Below, one piece after another: positions 29,501-38,441 of a stretch of DNA of 39,585 bases. The notes beneath the pieces are model-generated. The model was given only the letters and a program-made list of their open reading frames with translations. It ran no database searches and was not told where the DNA came from. This stretch comes from Anthoceros angustus (taxonomy: Eukaryota; Streptophyta; Anthocerotopsida; Anthocerotales; Anthocerotaceae), in assembly GCA_010909165.1 (NCBI GenBank), contig VJWM01000361.1, positions 1 to 39,585 on the forward strand, in the 5' to 3' direction. A program made the translations under genes and the position numbers. Each line of letters opens with the position of its first letter. Positions within the stretch are counted from its first letter, which is position 1.

Positions 29501-29699
29501 TGCGGACCCAGCGGAGAAGGGAGGCGGGCGGGCGGCCCTCTTATGGAGTTGGAGCAGTACCTATGGGAGATGGAGCTACCAAACGCAACTCGGGCAGGGT
29601 CCAGGTAGCCTTTGTGCACTCGCTCGCCCTTTTGGTTGTATTTTGCATCTTTAAGGTGGGGCGGATGGCGTGGAGCGAAGGTACCTCCAGCAGTGAGAC

Positions 29700-29780
29700 G
29701 GAGGTGGTAATAAAGGGATGCACGAAGGACTAGGTGGTGGACATTATGCGGTGGTCACCACCAAGAAAATCTTGGAGGTC
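29700..29780 (+). pseudogene. Element B integrase zinc region, first half
   Basis: GMHEGLGGGHYAVVTTKKIL is the start of the integrase zinc-binding domain (both His present). It breaks off at 29,774-29,780, where a copy of the element's own 3' region begins. The second half of the domain resumes at 30,677. Confidence 0.85.
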
Positions 29781-30676
29781 TGAGGCGGCCTAGCCCAAGG
29801 AGGAAGAAGGGGTGGTGCGAGCCCCTCAAGGCGAAGGGAAGATAGGGCCGAGGCGATCTTGAGGCACAGGCAGGGGACCTGTTGGTTGATATCAGACTGT
29901 TGGGCCCCGGTCGAGTAAGGCGGTGGCCGGATCATTGTCCATTGGAACCTACTCACCAAGGTGGATCACCTTGGTGATAATCTGTATTCACACATGCGTA
30001 CGGGGAAAGGCGGGAGGAAGGATTATCTTGCCCGGTTTGAGGCCCATAGCTCGGGGCGAAGCCCTCGCCATCCGCATCCCCATACGATCCATGTATGGGG
30101 CATTTGAACTCCTCAAGGAGGAGCAGCGGGCTCGGGAAAGGGGAGAGGCCCTGCGGAAGTGGAGGCACGGGCGGGGGGGGCCGATCGAAAAAAGCGGACT
30201 CGGGAGGAGGGCGGGAGGATTCCGGACTCCATCGTGGAGCGGACCCCTCACCACCCGAGGGGAAATGGGAAGAAATTCCCTCCTCAGTGCCAGCCCAAGG
30301 CGGCCCGGTCAGCGAGGCGGCCCAGCCCCAGCCACCACGCGTGAGCCCGGGACCAGGAGGCAAGAGGCAAGACCACGGCTACACGCGGCACCTCGGTGCA
30401 GTGCCTCTTACCCACCTTACGGGTAAAAGCGGACCGGGAGGAGGCGAAGGGAAGATAGGGCCGAGGCGGAGGACAGGCAGCCGCACAGGCAGTCTGTCTC
30501 CGGCGGAAGAGGCAAAGGGCTTGCTCCGGACTCCCTCACCTCCTCAAGGCCCGGGAGAAAAGAGGCGGAGAACTCGACCAAAAGGGCCAAGGAGGGTGAA
30601 GCTCGGGAGCTCTCGGGACCTAAGGGTCTGATTAGGTCCGAGAACCCAGTCCGGACTTACTCGGGGTATGGAGGTC
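29781..30676 (+). repeat. Copy of element 3' region inserted in integrase
   Basis: About 896 bp nearly matches 32,558-33,482 of the same element and interrupts the integrase between TTKKIL and PTMYGETHQ. It contains the same frames (ARGEALAIRIPIRSMYGAFE, LLKEEQRARERGEALRKW) and the same conserved hairpins. Both ends carry GGAGGTC (29,774-29,780 and 30,670-30,676), which also bounds the source segment (32,551-32,557 and 33,476-33,482). Confidence 0.85.
29954..29976 (+). other. Conserved hairpin, copy in the B insert
   Basis: The same 10-bp arms and 3-base loop (CACCAAGGTG / CACCTTGGTG) are found as in A and in the main B copy. Confidence 0.7.
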
Positions 30677-31600
30677 CTTGGTGGCCCACCATGTATGGGG
30701 AAACACACCAATTCGTGAAGAAGTGTGATGCTTGTCGGATCGGGCAACGCCACAACCAATGGCCGTTAGTGCCCATCTTGTGCACTAAGCGCCTTTTGAG
30801 AAGTGGGCATCGACTTCGTTGGACCTATGATAGCAGGCACACACAAAAGCGGTACATCTTGGTGGCAGCGGACTCACGCAGGTGGGTGGGCGGTCGCTAC
30901 TAGAGCGGACTCATGCGAGCACGGTGGCCAAATTCCTCTCACGAAAACATCACAAATGCGGTACGTTCATTTCGGTAGCGATAGAACCCATTTCCTCAAT
31001 GATGTGATAACGCAATGACGGACTATTTTGGCATCACACATCGTCGCCTCTACAACCCAAGGCCAAGCGGATTGTGAGAAGACCAATGGACTTATCACGC
31101 GCATCCTCAATAAGCTTACGGTTAACTATGCGCCGAGGGATACAAAGCTACCAGTGCTGGGCGTTGAGCGCGAGAAGAAGGTAGCTTCTGTGGAACTCGT
31201 ATTACGGTCTATGGGCACTCACCCGTTATGCGGTAGAGTTTGAGGTGCCAACACTCGGTCATGATGGAAAGGCGCTTAACGGATGAAGAGAGCCAAGCTG
31301 GGCGTTGCTAGGGTTTTGTTACATCGGAGGTCGGGAAGAGGCGCAATGATAAGCAATGCAGAATCAACGCAGTGGCATGATAGGCGCCTTATCGGGAGTA
31401 TGTGAAGGAGGAGATTTGGCCTTCTTCTTACGATGCCATATGCACTTTCGGGTAAACTCCACCTCGATGGATGGGACCTTACCAAGTGTGCAGTATACAA
31501 TGGGTCCGTTAAACTGGCGGTTGGATGGTGAAGTGCTGCCCACTCGGGTGAATGGGTGGCGGGTGAAAAAGTACCATGCTTAGTGTTGGCGGAGACGCCA
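30677..31600 (+). pseudogene. Element B integrase, remaining part
   Basis: The integrase resumes with TMYGETHQFVKKCDACRIG, completing the HHCC zinc site. It is followed by KRYILVAADSRRWVGG (first catalytic Asp region), a degraded second Asp region (near 30,975-31,000), and MTDYFGITHR in another frame (about 31,016), with TNGLITRILNKLTVNYA (31,082-31,132). The end reads LPTRVNGWRVKKYHA and stops at 31,581. Many slips occur in the core, so it is inactive. Confidence 0.85.
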
Positions 31601-31606
31601 ACAGGT

Positions 31607-31617
31607 GAGAAGGGGAG
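31607..31617 (+). promoter_or_regulatory. Element B polypurine tract
   Basis: GAGAAGGGGAG is followed by TATGTGG at 31,618, identical to element A and lying 25 bp after the integrase stop. Confidence 0.7.
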
Positions 31618-33970
31618 TATGTGGACTACGGACTTCCCTTGAGGGTTAGAAAATAAGTAGGGTTTTGTTTTTTTGTAGGAGCGAAGGATAAAATAAGGCG
31701 GAAAAGGAGGAATAAGCATGGATAGCACTCGGGCACTCGGAGTATACTCGGACTCGGAGTGAGGCAACCTACCCCGGACCTACTATGGCGACACGCCGGG
31801 TAACGGATAAGTCCGGACCCACTCCAGTCCAAAGCAGGATAAAATACTGGAAAGTAACTTAGAAGTTGAGCCGTGAGAGGCAGACTAGGCGGCGCCACGT
31901 GGGCGGCCCCAGTGGAGGTCGGGGCATGCTGGGTGGCAGGACCGTGCTGCAGGGGCCGTTATAGCGGTATTCACGCCCATGCGCCAGCGTAAAACCGATG
32001 CAGCGGCGTAAGGCCGAGTAAGCGGGCGTAAGGTCGAAATAAGCCATGCGGACCTGCGCGATTCTACGGATAGGGAAGAGGCGCCTTCCGCCCGGTGATT
32101 ACTCCCAAAAGCGCGGCCGAAGGAAGGTCATTTCAGCAGCTCGAGACAATTCGCGATCTCTTGCGCTCGCAACCCAGCTCTGGCGGTATCTCTTTGGCGC
32201 CCAAGCACCTTCGGCGTGGTTCGCCGGTTGGAGCGACAACGCGGCGAGGAGGAGGCGCATCGTGCCCAACTCCGGTCGGCACCTCGGCAACAAGGAGGAG
32301 GCGATGGCACCCAAAAAGCCTGCGGAAGTTTGGGAGCCATGGAACCTGTGGGCGCAACATTGTGACCGGCGCTATCCGGACTTTGGGCCTGGCTCCGAGG
32401 AGGAGGGAGTGGGAGTGGCATTTGGATGTGTTCCGGCGGTCGACGCGTTTGACAAGCGTCACTACGGTCGGAGTTTGCCGGAAGATGCTGGCGGCGGTCA
32501 ACAAGGAGGTGCGGTCCAAGAACCTCGGGAGGACCCAGGCGATGGACCTTGGAGGTCTGAGGCGGCCTACAACCGCCCAAAGGAGGAAGAAGGGGTGGTG
32601 CGAGCCCCTCAAGGCGAAGGGAAGATAGGGCCGACAACCGGCGATCTTGAGGCTGGGCAGGAGACAACCAGCGGTGGTTGATATCCGACTGGACACCGAG
32701 TAAGGGCGAGCCCGGATCATTGTCCATTGAACCGCCACCAAGGTGGATCACCTTGGTGATAATCTATTATTCTGCATGCGACGGGGGAAGAGGCGGTGGG
32801 AAGGATTATCTTGCCCGGTTTTGAGGCCCATAGCTCGGGGCGAAGCCCTCGCCATCCGCATCCCCATACGATCCATGTATGGGGCATTTGAACTCCTCAA
32901 GGAGGAGCAGCGGGCTCGGGAAAGGGGAGAGGCCCTGCGGAAGTGGAGGCATGCAAGGGCGCCGAGGTGGGGGGCCGACCCTCAAGGCCAAGCGGACCGG
33001 GAGGAGGCGGGAGGATTCCGGACTCCATACGTCCCGAACGGACCCCTCACCACCCGGGGGTATGGGAAGAAATTCCCTTCCCTCCTCTTGGTGCCCCAGT
33101 GCAGCAGAGCGGCCCAGGCCGCCACCACCACGGCGGAGCCCGCCGGACCGGAGGAAGAGAGGGCAACCACGCGGCACCTCGGGCGGTGCAGTGCCCTTAC
33201 CACCTTGCGGGTATGAAGCGGGGGAGGCGAGAAAGGGGCCGCCCGAGGCGGAGAAGGCGATGGACCTTGGAGGTCTGAGGCGGCCCGGGCAGTCTGTCCC
33301 GAGGAAGGCAAAAGGGCTTGCTCCGGACCCCTCACCTCCTCAGCCCAGGAGAAAAGAGGCGGAGAAGGGCTCATGCAAAGGGCCAAGGAGGGTGAAGCTC
33401 GGGAGCTCGGCCTCGGGACCTAAGGGTCCCGATTAGGTCCGAGAACCCAGTCCGGACTTACTTCTGATGCAGTATGGAGGTCCCCAAGGACAGGAAATGC
33501 GGCTCCCTACGGACTTTGTGGGAGCCTCACCGGTGGCGGCCGTGGAAGAAACAGTGATCACAGCTCCGTGTGGGATGCTTTGGGGTCTCTGGGATGGCCG
33601 AGAAGACCCGGAGGTAGAAGCCACCCGGGCGTATGGTACTCCTCCGGGAGGCGGTTGGAGGCCCGGGAGGCAGGAGGAGGCCAAGCTCGGATTGAGGAAG
33701 GAAGCGAGGCCGAGAGGAATCTGGTCCATTCGCAGGACGGACTAAATTCCTTCAGTGGAGGAGCGGTGCAGCAGGAGGCCCAAGCAGGTGAGGACCTCTG
33801 CAGTGAGGAGGGGTAGGCCGGAGGCGGAAGAGGCCGGGCGCAGAGAGGATCGGGACTGGCGGAGGCGGACAGGCGGGCGGATGAAGGTGGCCGAGGCGGA
33901 GCAGCCGACCGCGATCACTATCAGTGATCGAAACCGGTGGAGGAGGCTGGGGTAGCCACGGCCAATCTGC
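31618..33970 (+). other. Element B 3' region (LTR-like plus unknown ORF)
   Basis: This is the counterpart of A 15,510-13,150 in opposite orientation. From 31,618 it begins like an LTR (TATGTGGACTACGG). At 32,304 an ATG opens MAPKKPAEVWEPWNLW, matching the A reading with EPWNP. Further patches are IPIRSMYGAFELLKEEQRAR (32,860-32,920) and Glu/Arg/Gly-rich text to the end. Stop codons and slips occur throughout. I do not recognise a domain. Similarity to A fades at about 33,970, where element D begins. Confidence 0.5.
32736..32758 (+). other. Conserved hairpin, main B copy
   Basis: This is the third copy of the 10-bp inverted repeat, in the same relative position as in A and the insert. Confidence 0.7.
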
Positions 33971-34250
33971 CGTGGGGTGTGGACCTATAGTCGTGGGGTG
34001 TCGTTGTAGGTCTAGAAGCGGTGATTGGAGCGGCATGGTGAGGCGTGGCTGCATGCGTGGAGTGAGTTGAAGTTGCTCCAGTGTGTGAGGGAGCTTGGGG
34101 GTGTGAGGCGTGTGGTTTGTGCCTTGGATGCTGGTGACGACAACAAGAGTCTCATGGGACGAAACCTATTGTACTTAGCGACTGGGATAAGTGTGGCCAC
34201 TAGAGGGTGAATCTCGGAAGCCGGATCCTCCCACATTTTGGTTTTCCTCA
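33971..34250 (+). mobile_element. Element D LTR end
   Basis: About 280 bp of non-coding sequence precedes a gypsy primer site. It is probably the R/U5 end of element D's 5' LTR. I find no matching copy farther right, so its length and pairing are unproven. Confidence 0.4.
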
Positions 34251-34253
34251 TTT

Positions 34254-34269
34254 TGGCGCCGTTCGGGAC
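34254..34269 (+). promoter_or_regulatory. Element D primer-binding site (Asp tRNA type)
   Basis: TGGCGCCGTTCGGGAC closely matches the plant gypsy consensus TGGCGCCGTTGCCGGGGA complementary to tRNA-Asp. It sits two bases after the 'CATT' that ends the LTR. Confidence 0.8.
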
Positions 34270-35576
34270 TCTTTGCTTTGGCAAGTCGGTAGTGGAAGAG
34301 GCATGAACATTGTTGAGAATCTCTAATCGGGGATGAGAAGAAGAAGTTTTATTGCGGGCATAGAGAGGAGATCGCCCGCTGATTTTTGCAAGTGGTGTGA
34401 GAGTTGCATGACGTGTAGAGGAAGAAGGCGAGGAGAGAGCTCTTGAGGAAGCTACATGTGCTAACATCTTCAAGGGTTCATGAGGAAGAAGAGGTAGTTT
34501 CTAAGAGCGGAGAAGGATGTGCTCACGGACAACAAGAGGAAGGAGGTTGTCGAGGAGTTCTTGTGGGGTGAGGGTCAAGAATTCGAGCCAGTGTTAGTAA
34601 TTTCGAGGGATTTGGAGGTCGAGCTAAGAATGCGAGCATGAGAGCGAGCTATTGCTGGGGCGTTGGTTAGAAGAAAGAGCTTGAGAGTGGGCATATGTTG
34701 TTGCTTCGCCAAGATTTCATGAGGATGATGTCTAGGAGGAAGTGGAGGTCGTGCTCTTGACCAATGGATAGTTTATGGAGGCTAGGTGGTGGCCGAGGGC
34801 TTTACTTTGAGGAAGGGGCCCCAGGGGACATGCTCAAGGTGTTGCCTTCGGACTGTGGTTGAGAGGAGGAACTTGAATTCGAGCTTGGAGGCTTGGATGC
34901 TTCTTTTGGCATCAAGGAGGAAGTAAATTGTTGAGGTTGTGTAGCTATTCACCGGGAGATGTCTAAGGCCATTGAAGAGCGGGCGAGTGCTTCCAATTTA
35001 TTGTCGGAGGAGTGTTCTTGTTGTATCGGCAGACGGGTTGGTACCGTGCTCAAGATGGGGTTGCCTATGTTGCAAGGAGGAGTCAAGTGGAGGAGCTATC
35101 TCAAGGAGGTTGCTTCAAGTTGCATCTTGAGGCTTTGCTTTGTCTTGATATGAGCAGTTGGAGATGGAAGAGACAAGGAAGCGAGGTGGGGAGAGAGTCA
35201 CTTGAAGGAAGTTGGAAGAATTTGAGGAGGAATTGCGGATTGAAGTGGACATCTTGAGGAAGGAGTGATGACCAAAGCCTTGAAGAGAGGAATTGCAAGC
35301 TTTTGAAGTTCTGAAGGATTATGTGGAAATTTGGTGGGGAGGCTTGGGAGCATTCATGGCACATTTAGGAGCTCGAGGTCTTGGAATTTGGAAGATGTCC
35401 TTCCACAACATGCACAGACAATGAGATGGAGAGGTTGTGTTTACAAGGAAGTGATGTTTTGTATTTTCACGGAAAGTGTACGTAGCTAGGAATCTAACAT
35501 GATGACCACTTGTCACTACGATGAATGGTGGAAGGCGATGGAGTATCTACAATGGTAGGTTGTTTGCAAACAACAA
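34270..35576 (+). pseudogene. Element D short gag-like interior
   Basis: About 1.3 kb lies between primer site and polypurine tract. Frames are short (64 codons at 34,959-35,153) but Lys/Glu-rich, and one ends as a coiled-coil-like run (KLEEFEEELRIEVDILRKE near 35,205-35,262). No protease, RT or integrase is present, so D is either internally deleted or a non-autonomous element of the LARD type. I do not recognise a gag family. Confidence 0.45.
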
Positions 35577-35590
35577 GTGAGGTGGGGAGT
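35577..35590 (+). promoter_or_regulatory. Element D polypurine tract
   Basis: GTGAGGTGGGGAG is followed by TATGTGGAATATG at 35,590-35,591, like C (7,975-7,987). Confidence 0.65.
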
Positions 35591-36480
35591 ATGTGGAATA
35601 TGAAAGTTTGGGCACTCCTACTTTTGGATCAAAAGGATCAAACTAGAGCAAAACTAGAAGAGAAAGCGAGCGGAGAGAATTGAAGTGAAGTGGAAGAGAA
35701 TTGTCAAGATCTTGAGGCAATTTGTTGGAGAATGAGGAGTAGAGGGTGAAGGCAATTAAGCCAAGGAAGTAGCTTGAGGTTGCTGCAAGCCTGTTGATAG
35801 GCTTGCAGAGGCAAAGGCACGATTATTGGGGACCACCACCAAGTTTGAGGAAGGCAAAGTAATTTGCCACATGTGTGGAAGAAGTGAGACATGGCGGTGC
35901 TCATATTGCTGAGATTTTGCAGTGGGAGGACTGCTAGGTAGAGATGTGTGGCAAGGGTTGCTGCGGGAAGATGGGCCAAGTGCGTAATGGTGGAATTCAG
36001 GATCCTGCGGGCTCTAGGTTGGGAGCTCGGCATGCGAGAGGAGCGCAATTGTGCAAGGATGGGAGCGAGGAGCTCATGTTGAGGGTGAGCAGCCACAAGG
36101 GTTGCAAGAGGAGGCCATGGCGGTCGAGGCACATGGAAGTGCTCTTAATGGAGTCACGATGGGAGGATGGCATGATAGGTATTGTTGAACTAGGAAAGGC
36201 CATGGTAGAGCACTCACGGCGCTGAATTTGTAGCTGGGCTACAAGATGGAGGTGTGGCCAAACCATAGGAAGGCGTGTTGCGGTGGGTGCAACATGGTGA
36301 AGGATCACAACGGTGTGCATCATGACGGCGGAATTTGCAGTGGGGCTGCAAGTCAAAGTGAAGGGAGGCCGTGTGATGGCCGCGAGGAGAAATGGATAGC
36401 AAGGAGGGTTGGAGGCGTGAGAAGTTCACCGAGGGATAAGTTCATTTTATTCTAGATGAGTGTTATGCACAAGCCAATTG
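35591..36480 (+). mobile_element. Element D 3' LTR (right limit unclear)
   Basis: This begins TATGTGGAATATGAAAGTTTG, similar to the LTR start of C. It contains a 10-bp inverted repeat (35,783-35,808). A Cys-rich frame (CHMCGRSETWRCSYC near 35,866-35,910) is visible but short. The right border is lost in the subtelomeric sequence. Confidence 0.45.
35783..35808 (+). other. Perfect hairpin in D LTR
   Basis: Arms CTGCAAGCCT and AGGCTTGCAG enclose a 6-base loop (GTTGAT). Confidence 0.7.
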
Positions 36481-36502
36481 GGTGTGTTGGACAATGAAAT
36501 GT

Positions 36503-36570
36503 AAGAACCCCTGAGTTAAGCGTCCTAGGGGTGGATTAGTACTGGGATGGGGCACCTTTTGTGTGAGGTG
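36503..36570 (+). promoter_or_regulatory. 5S-rRNA-like internal pol III promoter
   Basis: The sequence GAGTTAAGCGTCCT (36,513-36,526) matches box A of plant 5S rRNA (AAGTTAAGCGTGCTT), and AGTACTGGGATGGGGCACC (36,538-36,556) matches box C (AGTACTAGGATGGGTGACC). The 25-bp distance from box A start to box C start is the same as in 5S rRNA. Only the middle/3' half of the 5S gene is represented, so this is not a 5S gene. It resembles the 5S promoter block carried in Cassandra-type short LTR elements or 5S-derived SINEs. Confidence 0.72.
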
Positions 36571-36629
36571 TTTCAGCTTGTTATATTTGCAGAAGTCACA
36601 TGAGAGCTAATTGGGAGATTGGGAGAGTG

Positions 36630-37600
36630 TTTGAGTGGTGCACCCTACGCGAAGGAGGTGTAGGGAGTGGTGAGGTCTCCCTCGTGGGGCGTGGGGCATG
36701 GCACTCCCTACCATAGGGAGTGACACCTAGGGAGGTGAAGTAGCGGTAGGGTGATGGTGGCCCTACAAGAATGGAGGGGCTCCTACATGACACTTTAAGC
36801 AGCGTGGGGTGTCAAATGGGTGCGTGGGGCGGGGTGACAAAGGTGACCCTACATAGAGTAGGCGTAGGGTGACAAAGGTGACCCTACATAGATAGGTCAT
36901 GGGGACGTGTGGGGTGACAAGGTGACCCTACATAGATAGGTCATGGGTCCCACGGGTATGTATGTGGGGTAGGACACCTTGTAGGGGGTTAGGGTAGAAG
37001 GTCATGGGGACGTGGGGCGTGGGGTGACAAAGGTGACCCTACATAGATAGGTCATGGGTCCTCAGCGTATGTATGTGGGGTAGGACGACACCTTGTAGGG
37101 TGAAGTAGCGGTAGGGTGACCCTACATAGGATAGGTAGGGCGAGGGTCCCCATGGGCGTGCGTGTGTCGACCCACAGGAGGTCCTATGTAGGGGCGAGGG
37201 TCCTCAGATAGGGCAGTGCGTGTGTCGACCCACAGCAGATGATGCGTGTGGTAGCGGTAGGGTGAAGTAGCGGTAGGGAGGTGCGTGTGGTAGCAGGTAG
37301 GGAGGGTGAAGTAGCAGTGTAGGACGGTGCGTGTGGTAGCAGGTAGGGAGGGTGAAGTAGCAGGTAGGGTGAAGTAGCAGGTAGGGTGACCAGGGTGACC
37401 ATGCATAGATAAGATGTGGGGTGACAGGGGTGACCATGCATAGATAAGATAAGATGTGGGGTGACAGGGGCTCCCTACGGACGGTAGTTGGATAGGTAGG
37501 TAGGATGAGAGTGTCATGAGAGTGTCTCCCTACCATAGGGAGTGGTGAGGTCTCCCTACGTGGGCAGCGGAGATGGGGTGCGACACCCTACTTGGATACT
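36630..37600 (+). repeat. Subtelomeric minisatellite region
   Basis: The region contains several intermixed tandem families. One is a ~40-bp unit with GGTGACCCTACATAGATAGG recurring at about 36,845, 36,875, 36,920 and 37,035. Another is a GTGAAGTAGCGGTAGGG unit at 36,740, 37,100 and 37,260. A third is GTGCGTGTGGTAGCAGGTAG at 37,285-37,360. CTCCCTACCATAGGGAG palindromes occur at 36,705 and 37,525. No genes are seen; minus-strand frames of Tyr/Thr/Pro-rich protein are repeat artefacts. Confidence 0.8.
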
Positions 37601-37739
37601 TGGAAAGCTTACTTGGATAATTGGGAAGCAAGTTTTCCAGATAAGGCAGGTACAAACCTAGGAAGTTGCTAAAGAGGGCTGCATAGGCAAGGTTGTGGAT
37701 AAATAGGATATATTAGGAATAATAGCACATAAATATGTG

Positions 37740-38045
37740 GGGTAGGTAGTGTAGGGTGTGGCCATGCAAGCGGGGTGTGAGTGGCACCTAGGAAGCTTGC
37801 GGTGCGGAAGAGCTTGTGCATGCAAGGGAAAGCTAGGGCAAGGACTTGGTGCTTTGGCTTGGTGTAGGGAGTGACACCTAGGGGAGCCCTGGGGAGTACG
37901 CGGAAGAGCTTGTGCATGCAGGAAAGCTAGAGCAAGGACTTGGTGGGGAGCCCGTGTGTGCAAGGAGAAGGAGGTGTGCGTGCATAAGGGTTGTGTGTGA
38001 AGAGATTTGAAGCACAAGCGTGAAGAGGGCAAGGGCGAATTTTTG
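37740..38045 (+). repeat. Degenerate ~110-bp subtelomeric repeats
   Basis: Two copies of a block containing GGAAGAGCTTGTGCATGCA and AGGACTTGGTG occur (37,800-37,860 and 37,900-37,950). They are separated by a CACCTAGGGGAGCCC block. Confidence 0.65.
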
Positions 38046-38050
38046 TGCCT

Positions 38051-38146
38051 AGGACCTTGCAAGTGAGGGATTTGGGCGCATAAGGACCTTGCAAGTGAGG
38101 GATTTGGGCGCATAAGGACCTTGCAAGTGAGGGATTTGGGCGCATA
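38051..38146 (+). repeat. Exact 3 x 32-bp tandem repeat
   Basis: Three consecutive copies of a 32-bp unit (AGGACCTTGCAAGTGAGGGA plus 12 bases) show no difference. The unit is followed by a fourth partial start at 38,147. Confidence 0.92.
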
Positions 38147-38441
38147 AGGAGGTTGTATCTGAGGACATCAAGTTTGAGCTAGGTGGGATGTGGAGTGAAG
38201 AGGAAGTAAGTGGAAAAGGGCTGAAGTTGCTCTCTTGGTGGATTTTTGTGTGGCGAGTGAAGAAAGCTTGCAATTGTGCGTGGGGCGGGGTGACAACTAG
38301 GTGGAAACGAAACGCGTGCGTGCCAAGCTTGTCTTGTTTGTGCGATTATTTTGAAGGTGCAAGATGGTGAAAGCGCACCTAAGAAGAACAAATTAGTTGC
38401 TAGGGGAGCCAGGAGAAATCTGAGATGCAGAATTTAATTGC
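38147..38441 (+). other. Unique-looking sequence before telomere array
   Basis: About 295 bp shows no clear gene or repeat family. It is the last non-repetitive segment before the telomeric array. Confidence 0.5.

Noticed and set aside
36503-36570. A complete 5S rRNA gene
   Set aside because: Only the promoter half is recognisable. The 5' third and the conserved 3' end are absent.
37122-38113. Minus-strand frames of Tyr/Thr/Pro- and His-rich proteins in the subtelomere
   Set aside because: They are products of tandem repeats whose length is near a multiple of three, with no start context or domain.
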